DNA from: Branchiostoma lanceolatum
Taxonomy: Eukaryota; Chordata; Leptocardii; Amphioxiformes; Branchiostomatidae
Length of the DNA: 64,000 bases
Reading direction: 5' to 3'
Assembly (NCBI RefSeq): GCF_035083965.1
Contig: NC_089727.1
Span: forward strand, 11,289,501-11,353,500
Position numbers and translations under genes: made by a program. Below, piece after piece: positions 51,901 through 63,751 of this stretch (position 1 is the first letter of the stretch; the number at the start of each line of letters is the position of its first letter). The notes below the pieces were generated by a model that worked only from the letters and a program-made list of their open reading frames with translations, was not told where the DNA came from and did not search any database.

Positions 51901-53740
51901 ATTGAAGCATCTATTTGAGTGAAACTACTAAATTTATTACAATAATTGTCCGCTTTATCAATGACAGTTTCATGCATGCATGCCAGTATGTGGATTTTAC
52001 CGTCCCCTGGGGCCTAGAATCCTACTAACGACTTAAAGGAATCCTGTATCCCATACGTGATACCATATGTTATAGTCCAGAGAAGGATTCTACTGATTCT
52101 ACATTCTTTTAAAGCCAGCACCAAGAAGCTCGAAAACAGTACAAAGAGCGAACCAACATGTGTCCCGACATCCCTAGACAGATATATGGGCCTGTAGATA
52201 GGCATGCTGCGAGATCCAAGCAGATGTGAGGGTGAAGCCCGTGTACGACAACAGCTTTTTGAGCCGACTACCCCGCAAGTTTTTTTACCGTTGGGTCAGA
52301 CTATAAAGACTGGGATGGATGGGGGTGGGTGTTAGTGACGAAATATCGCACTTATCGTTTTAAACACCCCTATAACATCCAACATCTATGATAACCTATT
52401 GTTCATCTAACAATTACAACGTCAACAAATTTCTAGGTCATTCGGGCATACCTACTTCTTTTTGCTTACATACATACTTATTCTATATGTTTTCTTCGTA
52501 CTGAACATTTCAGGCCAGAATGTCGCATTTTGTACGACGAAAAGCCTCGGTCCGCGGGACGGCGATGCGAAGGACGGAGTGCCGCAGGCGACATACCTGA
52601 CATATCCTGTCCTTTGTGCCGATTTCGACGTTTCATGTAGGATGTCCGGCAGGAAAGTGTAAATTAAGTACGGCACATTCACAACTAACACCTCAGATAC
52701 GTGAATGTGGGATGACATCCTTCCGTGGATTTATCAGGTTGTTGTTTAGCGGTAGTAATCTGTTGTTTCCACCACGACACAGGATATAGCAAGACCGCAG
52801 GTATACGCACTTTTTATAACTTTTCGTGATGTGTGTAGTCTTAACTGCGCCCCGGGATTTCTATACGATGTTTCCTTCGGAAATTCGTCATTATATTTTC
52901 CTTTAGAATATTATTTCTAAGAATCAAACAATTGACCTAAATCTATTTCGAACACGTTTATTACGCGACTCTTTTGCTGGGTTATCAAAACAAAATACAA
53001 GTGTCGTCATTAAAGATCTTTAATAGAAAAACCGGTGTGGAACCAGTGGAACCCTCAACATACAAATGTGTTACAGCAGAGGCAGTGGAAAGCGAAGTAA
53101 GATGATTTGCCCGGATGCAGGTGATAGGACGTGAAACATGATTTACGTTACATCGGTGGGCCAAGTTGGACACACCAACTCATAAGGTTAGATCAATGAC
53201 GGTACGTTAACGTTGCTATAATATCTTTGGTGACAGAAAGGACTAGCTCTATCTCCTCCCCAGATACGAGATACGAGAATAAGAAAGTGCCGCCGGACGT
53301 AAGTGAAGGAATGTGGAAAGGTAGCGTCGCGCCGCCAACTGGCACCATTAAGTTTATCTCCAGGCGAAATGTGAACAACGATCAAAGCCAAAGGATATAT
53401 GGCCCATAGAATACGCTCAAATTAGCGATCAACTTTCACTCAATTGGAGGCTGGGAATGGACAAAGGTTATCCTGGAATGAGCAAAGGTTATTTGCTTGA
53501 CAATACACAGGAGTCGTCGCGGTGCCAAGTCCCATCTTAATTATTGTCTTAAGGCGAAATTTGAGCGACAAACTTTGAACACTAAACCTACCCCAACACA
53601 CCCCTTTCCAATATGTCGCGGACGACTGCCATGCATCTGAGGAATGATGGTGATGAAGATGCGAAACATCTTTGTCAAACGTTAAAAAACAACGATAATT
53701 TTACCTTCCCGACCATGCATCGCGCAAGTTTTATATTGAA
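45988..53740. other. intergenic, no gene seen
   Basis: About 7.7 kb with short frames only. A CpG-rich open patch at about 52510-52660 reads on several frames but lacks an in-frame ATG on plus and has no recognisable product. A short (ATAAC)n run lies at about 50339-50360. Confidence 0.45.
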
Positions 53741-53753
53741 AACGTGACACGGT

Positions 53754-53870
53754 TAGCCTGGGTGTCATCCGATTACTACCGGGGCTCCTACACTCGCTAC
53801 ACTTGTTTTCTTCAGGGTAGCTGGTGTAGGAGCCCCGGGAGTTATCGGGTGGCACCCAGGTCCCAGGCTA
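53754..53870. mobile_element. TAGCCT-type fold-back element, copy 2, with 9-bp target duplication
   Basis: TAGCCTGGGTGTCATCC at the left pairs with GGGTGGCACCCAGG...AGGCTA at the right. The inner pair CCGGGGCTCCTACAC / GTGTAGGAGCCCCGG makes a long hairpin. TGACACGGT at 53745-53753 is repeated exactly at 53871-53879. Confidence 0.9.
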
Positions 53871-55927
53871 TGACACGGTTGGCCGCGGTTTTGATTTTGT
53901 CTATAGCCTTATATTCGACTAGACTTTATTTTCCTCTACATCATTATGTGGAGACCACAAACAGGTTAGTTAGATAAACCCAGCTCCCTTACAGGAAAAT
54001 ACGTAAACAAGCGTCTGCTCCTGCCGCCCTTATACCAACTGTTGGAAATCGGATTCAAGTATTGTCTATTTTCTTGACTTCAAGAAGAGACAAGGGGCGC
54101 CTTAATATATAAACCACTACGTAAAATTCTAAACACGAGTATTATGGATCTGACGTTTATCTAATGACGTGTCAATCAGAGCTCATTACGATATGGTTCA
54201 TATTTCATAGTGTATGTTGTGCTGATACATGTATTATGTAATGTTTTCCCCTAAACATTGGAAAAATAGCTAACTACAGCCAGAGTAAAAGTGGATCAAA
54301 ACGAACTCAAACGCCTCAGAAAACTGTCACATTAGTGATCCCAACTAGAGACGGGGAATGTGCGAATGTTAAGGTTGTCAACATTACAGGTATCGTCGCG
54401 GCACCAACTCCCTTTTATTAAATAATCATAAAGGTTATCTTGACGTCGTAAAAGTCATGGCAACGCCAGTGTCTCGCCCTTCCCTAAACTATCATTCTTA
54501 ATGTGTAGACGACGACGTGCAAGTTAACGATCGAAACATAAGAGTGGGAAAGATACGAAAACATTCATTTATTAGACATTGAAAAATGTGTGCAGGTTTG
54601 CAGCTAAAAATGGCGGAGTTTGCGTTTATTCTCCAAGTTTGCTGGCTCTTGATGGTGACATATTTAGTGACAAAGGTCACTTCAACAACCTGAAGTTCAC
54701 GGTTGTTTTTTCAGTCCATAATCGTTCTCCAGGAATACGTGAAGTCTAGACTTAGTCATCGGACGCAAACGTCCATCACACATCTATCATGTCATCTATC
54801 ATGTCCAGGCTATTGTAGTCTCCGAGTCAGGTAGATATTTAACGTCTTTAACTGCCCCTGGCTGGGTGACTCACTCAAGATTACCCACCGCAAGGTACAG
54901 ACCGAGCTGTTCTATAACAATACCTGCCAGACTAGACTACACAGAGGTCAGCATGGATCAGTATTATGGTCGGCACAGCGCCCAAACAACCCCGGGCGGT
55001 CTCGGCAGGTAAAGATGCTGGGATGGTGGCATGGGAAGGTGAGCCTGAGAGGGAACGTGAAGACATGTAGACCACGCGGCGTTACAACTCTGTCCTGCTG
55101 GAAAACACAAGCTCGTTCGTTCCACTGCATACACTGGTGATACCGTGATGCAGGTACATCGGCATGGAACGTATCATAAGCTTTCTTGTCGATCAAAACC
55201 TTGGCGCTATTTTGGGGTCTTAGCGCCTACTAGTATCCCATCATCTAGCGGTTGTAACTAACGCTGCAGTGACAACCACACCTCCGTTAATAAAAAGTGA
55301 TGTGTGTACATGGGGTGCATGGTACACTATACTCCATCACAGGCAGACTACCCTGTTGTCTAGTCTGTGAACGTCCTGTTAACACTTAACAATTGTTTTA
55401 ATGCTAACGCCTAAATCGCCATAACTTAGCCGTTAGACCCAACCAAATGTTGTTTTCTGCCTGATGTCGACTGTCTGAAAAAAAAAAACAGGCAGTCAGA
55501 AAACTTTGTGTTCTTTCCAATATATTTTCCTGGAGATTAGTTCATCCATGATCACGATGTACATCCTCCTGCCGATATAATCTTCAGATATCTTTACAGG
55601 ATATGTACGGTATATGTGGTCTTTCCTGCTTTGATGTTCGACGTTTCTCAGCGCGGTTCTTCTAAAGATAGACGTGTCAGTTCTGCTCCTGATGGGACGG
55701 CCTTGGTGGCTTCTCATCTCCACAAAAACACATGTTACTATGTTTACCCCAGAAATTACTACGTTTACTTGTGCAGATAAAAGGCGTCGCTGTTGTCCCG
55801 ACACCTATGTACGAATGGTGATTCACTGGGCAGTTGGCGCTCGTGTAGAGGGCAATGTGGTCCCAAATTCCAGGCTTCTGACTGATGAATTTGTGTAAAG
55901 CTTGTGCGTATACAAACTCCAAGACGA

Positions 55928-55999
55928 TAGCCTGAGTATCATCGCAGTTAGTTGCAGGCTTTCTCTCCTGGAACTAACTAGAGCCTGACAGTTAGGCTA
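55928..55999. mobile_element. TAGCCT-type fold-back element, copy 3, with perfect 9-bp target duplication
   Basis: A 72-bp element opening TAGCCTGAGTATCATCGC and closing TGACAGTTAGGCTA. The inner pair AGTTAGTTGCAGG / CCTGGAACTAACT forms a hairpin. CCAAGACGA occurs at 55919-55927 and 56000-56008. Confidence 0.88.
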
Positions 56000-56131
56000 C
56001 CAAGACGATAGCGCAAACCTCAACCTTATTCAACAATACCATGGGAGCTAAAAAATATAAAATCAACTATTCTGTATTACTCAGTAAAATATTGGCCAGA
56101 TCCAGCCTCTATTATGAAGCTGAAGAATACG

Positions 56132-56185
56132 TAGCCTCTACCAGACTCCCTTGGTTGCTATAAATAGTAACAATTGGGCAAATAG
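56132..56185. repeat. fragment related to the TAG(T/C)CTCxACCAGAC elements
   Basis: TAGCCTCTACCAGACTCCC matches the left end of the element at 41356. An inner pair TTGCTATA / TATAAATAGTAAC and a closing AATAGGCTG suggest a degraded copy. No flanking duplication is visible. Confidence 0.45.
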
Positions 56186-56730
56186 GCTGCAGATGAGTTA
56201 GATCTCGCCCCCGGATGGTGCCATGTTAACGACGCCTCACAGATATCAAGCATGGATGACAAGCAGGTGACAAGGTCACACTTAAGGTCAGCTATAAGAT
56301 GACTCGGTGCGGTCAATAAAACCGATCTGAAGGACAGTCATCTTGCCTTCGCGCCAATGTAACCTAAGCTATACATTGAAACGTTCATATAGGAAACTTT
56401 ATTGCTTCGAGCACTAGATTGGAGGAAAATCACTTACTTACATATAAGAATTAAGGCGACAGAAAGGACACAGAATAAGCCAGAATAATTCAACTTACTG
56501 AACAGATTGTTCAATAGGTATGTGTAAATATGTCCTGACAAGGTGTAAATGTCAGAACACAACTGGACACACGCCCTGTTTAACAAAGTTGTGATACTTT
56601 AAAAGGAGAATCATGTTAACTTAATCCTGTGAAGCTTGTAAGTCAGAAAAGGTTAGTATGTTGAAAGAATGGGATTGACGAATAAGTGGCCGTCCTGTCT
56701 TCGGATCTCTCATATTAGACAATTATGATA

Positions 56731-56766
56731 ACTTCATTGCGCAACAATTGTACCAGGTACAACGTA
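56731..56766. repeat. dispersed repeat fragment, pair of 15627-15662
   Basis: TCATTGCGCAACAATTGTAC followed by CAGGTACAACGTATG is a diverged copy of the sequence near 15627. Confidence 0.6.
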
Positions 56767-56883
56767 TGACATCTACTGGTACATAGCTACAGATGTTTTG
56801 GCGGGAAAACGTTGGTCAGGTCAGGTGTGATTGCCAGGTTCGCACCCTGCACTAAAACAACCCACCAGCGTCAGCATTATGTC

Positions 56884-57320
56884 GCGGGCGTTCCCGCAAT
56901 TTATTCTTAGTATTGCAATTAGTATTCCTCGTACACCATTATTTCACATGAGGTGTTTTGTCGGACTAACAAAAAGAGTTCGTCAGGTCAAGTTTGATTG
57001 TAATCAAGTACGCACCTTGCATTGTCCCGGGTCGTCGGAACGAAACTATGCCACCGGCGCCAGCGAGTCGGTATTGTCAAGATTGACGACTGTAGTGACA
57101 GTCCGCATTGTGAAGATGGGCGTTCAACATCTCATTCTCAGCATTGTAATTGGTATTCTTGGAATTGTTGTTGCATCTTATTGTTGAATATTTACATCAA
57201 GGACGTCTGGGTCACTTATCTGGTACATGTCTGTGCTGCTAAGCCTGAGTAATAGTTTTGCTTGGAGCAAGATGGTGTGGACGGGATCGTTTTTTTTTCG
57301 TCGTTTCGTTGAACAAAATT
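56884..57320 (+). pseudogene. degraded copy 1 of a duplicated small membrane-protein sequence
   Basis: It starts GCGGGCGTTCCCGCAATTTA and runs to GGAGCAAGATGGTGTGGACG. It aligns along its length with 57527-57935. The frame from the ATG at 57116 reads MGVQHLILSIVIGILGIV and then stops after VASYC. Downstream bases still match copy 2 but are frameshifted. No transcript support can be judged. Confidence 0.5.
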
Positions 57321-57358
57321 TTCTTAGCGAATATTTCGATGTTACAGTGATGAGGTAA

Positions 57359-57441
<83 letters not shown>

Positions 57442-57442
57442 C
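57359..57442. repeat. (TG)n and (TGTATG)n microsatellite
   Basis: A pure TG run is followed by about eight TGTATG units and a short TCTATCTA tail. It separates the two copies of the duplicated membrane-protein sequence. Confidence 0.95.
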
Positions 57443-57732
57443 TATCTATATATCCCCATATCTCTCTTTCTCTCAGATTGGAAGGTACGCACCCTGCATT
57501 GTTCTGAAGCCAGTTTTCAGTGAAGCGGGCGTTCCCGTCAGTTATTCTTAGTATTTTATTGTAATTAGTATTCCTCGTAAACGATTATCTAACATTAGGC
57601 ATTTTGCCGGACAAACAAAGACGTTCATAAGGTCAGGTGTGATTGCCATCATCAGGTTCACACCCTGTATTGTTCCGGACCGTCGGAACGAAACGATATG
57701 CCGCCGGTGCCAGTAATTTCGGTATTGTGAAG

Positions 57733-57954
57733 ATGGGCGTTCAACATCTTATTCTCAGTAGTGTAATTAGTATTCTTGGTATTGTTGTTGTGTCTTATTG
57801 CACAGGATTGACACCAAGGACGCTTGGGTCAATAATCTGGTACATACTTGCGCTGCTAAGCTTGAGTAATAGTTTTGGTTGGAGCAAGAAGGTGTGGAAA
57901 GGATCGTTTATTTTCTTCGTTTTGTTGAGCGAAAATGACTGTTCCATTTTCTGA
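57733..57954 (+). CDS. candidate small membrane protein or exon (MS4A-like), copy 2
   Basis: An ATG-initiated 73-codon frame has three hydrophobic stretches: GVQHLILSSVISILGIVVVS, LGSIIWYILALLSLSNSFG and GSFIFFVLLS. The spacing (G-Q-L-L-G-I then a short loop with T-P-G-IW then GW-KK) resembles the first three segments of MS4A/CD20-type four-span proteins. That likeness is a weak inference. The neighbouring copy at 57116 is broken. It may be a lone exon, a pseudogene fragment, or a young duplicate; no splice signals decide it. Confidence 0.3.
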   Translation: MGVQHLILSSVISILGIVVVSYCTGLTPRTLGSIIWYILALLSLSNSFGWSKKVWKGSFIFFVLLSENDCSIF

Positions 57955-58116
57955 TCAAGTAATGCATTTCAGTGTTCTCATGCAGATGCGTATAGTTCGG
58001 TCTAACTTTGATTTGTTATCGTGACAACAGCAGTCGGTAATAAAGCTGAGAGAATTAATGTTTCAGTTCTCACGTAGAGAACTCAGTACTGTGCCCGGCC
58101 GTGTCGGCGGTTCTCC

Positions 58117-58182
<66 letters not shown>

Positions 58183-58398
58183 GTGTGTTAGTGTGCGTGT
58201 ATGTATGTATGTGTGTGTGTTTGTTTGTTTGTGTGTGTGTATGTGTGAGTGAGTACGTGTGTGTGTGTGTGTGTGTGAGTGCGCGCGCGTGTGTGTGTGT
58301 GTGTGCGTGCGTGTATGTGATAAACAGTGTGTGTGTGTGTGTGAGAGAGAGAGTGTGTGTGTTTGTGTGCTCGCGCGCATGTGCGTGAGTACGTGTGT

Positions 58399-58429
<31 letters not shown>

Positions 58430-58470
58430 AGTGAGTGAGTGAGAGAGAGAGGGGGGAGAGAGAGAATGTG
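58117..58470. repeat. (TG)n microsatellite with TA, TTTG and GA interruptions
   Basis: About 350 bp of TG units interrupted by GTATGTATG, TTTGTTTG, GCGCGCG and a terminal (GA)n run near 58435-58466. The overlapping frames are artefacts. Confidence 0.95.
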
Positions 58471-58695
58471 TGTGTGTGCGTGTGCCTGTCTATCCTTGTT
58501 TATACATGTATATCATTTTGTCGTCTGATGTATAAACGGATTAACAGACTCGAAAAATTAAAGGCGAAGTTGGAAATCGGATACCGTCTCCAAGCAGATG
58601 TTAGGGTCATAATGTTTTCTGAGCGACGGCCGCGCTTCTCTGATAATCCTTTTACCCAATATATTAGCATATATTAGAGGAACAGTTGAGGAAAA

Positions 58696-58780
58696 GGCCA
58701 AAGTTGTGAGGGGAAATCGAACCTCGCACTAGACATGATGAATACATGACTGTAGGCGGCGCTTCTACCGGCGAACATGG
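58696..58780 (-). repeat. tRNA-like / SINE-like fragment
   Basis: On the minus strand, GCGAGGTTCGATTTCCCC contains a perfect pol III B box (GGTTCGATTTCC). Upstream, GGTAGAAGCGCCGCC weakly resembles a D-arm and TCATGTATTCATCATG an anticodon stem. The acceptor stem does not pair, so this is likely a SINE head or tRNA pseudogene. Confidence 0.35.
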
Positions 58781-59201
58781 TGGCACATGATCTCCTCGCA
58801 CGGCGCCTACAAATCTGCCATTTTTATGTCAACTAGTGTCTTAAAGGTTACTGTAGATGTATTTAATGATGTATAGATTTGGGAAATGTTCACTGCCCTT
58901 GAGCCTTATTTCCTTGTATATTTTTACATTTTACAAGTCAGGACTATCCGAGCCTAATATGCAGTGCCGCTCCCGGCCGCCTCCAGAAAAGTGGCCAAAA
59001 AACACCGTCAAATCGCCAAATTTCCGTCTTTTCGGGAATGGGGAAAGGGTGAAAGGATCCAACGGGGTTTGATTTTTGTAGGCTTTATTTGACTATGTTA
59101 AAAAAGATTCTAGAATAAAGAACGATGATCATTAAACCGCGAGATATTCGGTCATAAATAACTCGTTTCCTTTACAATTTACCTATAGAGGTGGTCGAGT
59201 G

Positions 59202-59305
59202 CAGCCTGAGTACCAGCTTTTTTAGCTTCCGTCCGCTTCGCTGCGCTACCCAAGCCCCGCTGCCGACAGCGGAGCTTGGGTACCGAACGGAAGCTAAAAA
59301 GGCTA
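59202..59305. mobile_element. TAGCCT-type fold-back element, copy 4, with 9-bp target duplication
   Basis: AGCTTTTTTAGCTTCCGT pairs with ACGGAAGCTAAAAAGGCT, and CTACCCAAGCCCCGCTG pairs with CAGCGGAGCTTGGGTA, with an extra CCGCTTCGCTGCG hairpin on the left arm. GGTCGAGTG is present at 59193-59201 and 59306-59314. The left terminal base is C rather than T (CAGCCTGAG). Confidence 0.85.
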
Positions 59306-62300
59306 GGTCGAGTGTATATTCCCTGTAGATTGTCACGTTCTGAAGCTCCACCAAATCCAAATCTTTACTTTAAGTTTATGTTGGTGAAACAGGAAGACGT
59401 TGGACGGTGCAGCGGTGTTTCTATCTGTTTGTATATGAATAAATTCAATTTTCTTTTAGTTGGCTGGCTCCCCATACTGGAAAGGATTCTACATCAATTT
59501 CCAGTAATATTTACTTCTTATTTGAACACGTCATATCAATATACACTGCACAACAAACACCAGTATGGCTCCGTATACGTAGACCTGTGGCTGTGCAGTG
59601 TCGTACATGCATTAAAAGCGGCCCCTATTAATCAGTTGAAGAATTGCATTAGTACGGCGTAGGGATACTGCAATAATAATATTCGCCGCTAGAAGTCACC
59701 ATGCATGGAGGGATTGCAGTTGTGCACCTAAATGGTTCATGTACGCATCCAAACACTGTGGAATCCAAACACTCCTTATCTTCTCTAAGACTTAGAGATT
59801 AAAAGGATGTTCTTCATGTAGATTTGAAACGTGAAAAGGAAGGTCTGGGAAATCTGAAAAAAAAGTAGTTCTGATGGTGCCGTATTTCAATACAATGTCA
59901 TCATTCCTACAACACTGTATTTTGGTGGGTGGAACTTGAAACAATTACATTTTGTAACAATGGAATGGGTCAAACATATCAGACTGTTTAGCATCTTTTG
60001 TTACTGCATGATTCTCAAATGTGTGTAAATCTAAAGGATACTAGTATTAAACATCTGACAAATACAAGGGATTATCTACATGTTGTCAACAAATCTGAGG
60101 GTCAGTTACCTTTACTTGTAGTAAGGACATTATATATAATGTCCTTGCTTGTAGAAAGTCTGGCCGACTGGTAAGATGGCCCTTATGAAGTTGTTGATTG
60201 TAAATGGTTCTTGAGATCGTAGGAAAGAAACAGCTCTACACAATTGCCCAACAATTGGTCAATTTTTCTTGTTGGCTATTTCTTCACCTGAATACCCCGA
60301 CTCTCAGAATACCATACATGACTTGACTTATGTGGAGTGTCAGACATCCTCCGCCACTCAAACCACTCTGTCAGTCCAGAATATACATATCACACATATC
60401 ACAGAAAAATCCCCAAACTTACCACTCCCTGCATTCTCTGCCACAGATGTAGACTCAAGAGATGATCAACTGTAAAAATAACTTCACATGTCACCAGTGA
60501 CCTTTCCCTGTAGCAAGAAAATGAAGTGGCTGCTTGGCAGGTTATTTGGGGGCAATGACCTCATAAAATGCATCAAAGAGTTAAATTTTATGACTTGAAA
60601 TGTTATGGCCATTAAATGGCTAGTATATTAATGTGGTCAAAGACTAAATTTAATGAGCTAGATGCTGAAGGCCGTCTGGTTAAAGCTGTGTCCTAGTTCT
60701 AAAGCCGTCAACAGGGAGGGAGGAGGGGGGGCAACCAGGGAAGACTGACCAAATCTGTATTCCACCTGTGACTGATGTCAATGTTCCTGAAAATATTTTC
60801 AAGGGGACTAATTAAGTCAAAGTCAATTTAGTCAGAAAAAGAAATGATTTCTGTGTCTGGTAGTCTACATTCCTGCGAGTATCCACTTTAATACAAAAGC
60901 CTATCCTGTTCTATCATGGGAGTGTAAATTCCACACTCTTACAGTACCTGCAAATCAGGCTAGCCAAACTAATCTGCAAGCAGCTAGTTTAACATGTTTT
61001 TGCAGCATTTTTCTAGTGGTGAGCATTTGTCTCCCTCTTGCCTAGGGAGAAAGAAAGACAAACAAAATGCTGCAATAACATGTGTAAAACAATATGAACC
61101 CTACATCTGCTTGGAGATTTATCCTATCACCCCTTATGTGTAACGTTAGTCTTCAGAACCAGGAGTATCCAGTTCACTCGTTATAATTACCATGTCTCAA
61201 TCTGTTCAGCTAACCTGACACACTACAGATAATTAGTAATGAGGTCATGACTCTTGTCTGTATGCAGATTTTGGTGGCGTTATCAGCCTTATTTCAGCTA
61301 GGTGCATACATGAAATATGTGCATCAATATCTACAAATAATTGAAGAGAACAAACACATGTAGATACTGTATCACCATTCACTGTATTTCCAGATTTGAT
61401 ACATCATTTGAGAAATTGTGTAGAGGTTGAAACAACAATCATCATGATAATGCAGCAGAACTCTCTGCAAATCAGTTTTCCTTTGCCGGGGCGTGATAGC
61501 TCATGATCCTTAAAATAAACAGCATTGCAATAAGCCCTTCATAACAACATGGGGAACTATGAAATTCCTGTCTCTAAATGAAGAAATATGCAGCCTGTGT
61601 TGGGATGAGGGGTTAGCTGGTAGTTGTGTATGCCGTAGTGATGGACTTTAACTAGAAAACAATAAGCAGCTGCTCTTCACTTTCAATAGCCATCAATAAC
61701 AACATCAATCTGTCTGTAGAGACCATTGCTTACATGTATACATTAATAGATATCCCTGAAGATGGAAAAGTCTGTGTAAGTAAGAAAATCTCTTTGATAC
61801 AATGACTTTGTTACCTAAACATCTTGTCTTGATAACATGAAGTTTGACTATGGCCTCAAACAAATTGGTGAATATTGATATACATGTGATTGTAAGAGCC
61901 AAAAATGGCCTGATCGTTAAGACTACCACATCCAATTCGAGAGTATACATTGACTATTGATGAGATGGTATAAAAGTAAAAATACACCATTTAGCAGATG
62001 TTTCATACTGGATATTGGTTACTGTAGCCTTTGTGTGAAGATGGGCAAGCAAAATGTTGGATTTGAGCAGTGGTTGTATTGTTTTGTGTACAACAAGACT
62101 TCATACTACATCACCAGCAACTAGCATCAGATATCAAACCTGTTCTAGTCAAGTGTACAACTACACATGTATATCAATAGTCCTTTTCTTGGACTACAAA
62201 ATCATTTGATACTTGGAGGGACTGAAAAAAAACTTTTCAAATATCATAAACTCTGGTTAAAATGTCAAAATTTGTTACAGCAGTAGTTGAAATACATGCT

Positions 62301-63547
62301 TTTAGCAGTTATGCAATAAAATCCAATGGTTACTTGTTATAGCATGAGAATTCACTACTATGTACATGATATGCAAGACAAAAACGTACATGTCTTGGCT
62401 ACATTTCTTTCACAAGTATGGTATGATTAAATTTCATGATATTAAGAACTTATCAATGAGGCAAGCAAATCATTCAAATTAACATACAGCTTACACCACT
62501 GTCATAATGTCGGTCATAAAAGTTCCTGCCTTAAATGACCTGAATACTGATAAAGCACCACCTAGCAATCATTGGTAAAACTGCAAGTACAAAACTGGCA
62601 CCAATGAAACAGGCACCAACCAAAAGTTTAGGTGGCTTTACAAGCCCTCTATGGTTGCAACAGGGTAAAAGAACAGCACCAGTGCTGCCTTCCCCATCCT
62701 TGTAATAAGCAAGAGTAAAAATAAAACAACAACAAAACTTAATATACCATTGTTACAAGTTGTAAAAGGTAAAGTTGATAATGCACACTAAATAAGATGC
62801 ACTCTAGATTGGTCTTGGTAAGTGAACTCCTCCCACTATCTAACTACATGTCATTACATGTTCTTTAAAGGTTACAAAGTATACACAATTGCTGGTGTCC
62901 TCACTGAACCATCTATTAGAGTATAAATGTTACAGTCCCTCAGTCTAGTCTTAGTAGTGACAAAATTCATGATCAACACAGAAACGCCCCCTTATGGCAA
63001 AGGAGGGCACTGCAATCCATGCAACTAACCCTGTCCAAATATTGGACCAGCCAGATTTGACTTTGATGAGACCAGACTATTCCTGGGTGCATCTAGGCAC
63101 AGAGGAATTCCCCTACAGGGTTACGGGAAGACATTTCATACCATGGCATCCTTGTCAACCAACCAAACGACACACAAACATACACGTACATGAGAACAGT
63201 CAAACACACATCATAGCACAGGTGACACCCTGTCAGTCATGGCCAGTCGCTTGAAAACCTTCCTCAATTTCTCCTGCAAACTGAACCTCATCAAGAAAAC
63301 AAACATACGCAAGTGTACTACCCTGACCATGTCACGAGCGCCAACACTGTGACTTTCACAATCTAAACACTGTTAGATTTGACCTTGGCCACAATTTCAC
63401 TTTCAATGATCACATATGACCTTCAGGTTACATGGAGCCTAGTACAACCACCATACACCTGGTGTCCCGGTCTTCCATGCCAAAATAAAGTTGACATGAT
63501 GAATCCTTTGGTCTTCAACTCTGACCTTGGGCCTTTCACCCATGACC
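59306..63547. other. intergenic, no gene seen; includes 3' flank of the second KLF gene
   Basis: AT-rich DNA with short frames only. A perfect 24-nt palindrome sits at 60123-60146. The right end should contain the 3' UTR of the KLF gene at 63548, which is transcribed leftward. TTTATT words that could act as minus-strand poly(A) signals are present but not decisive. Confidence 0.5.

Positions 63548-63751
<204 letters not shown>

Noticed and set aside
52462..52662. Possible secreted small cysteine protein on the plus strand
   Set aside because: The hydrophobic leader has no in-frame ATG, the sequence is open on other frames too, and no family was recognised.
58696..58780. Functional tRNA gene
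   Set aside because: The B box is good but the acceptor and anticodon stems do not pair; kept only as a SINE-like fragment.
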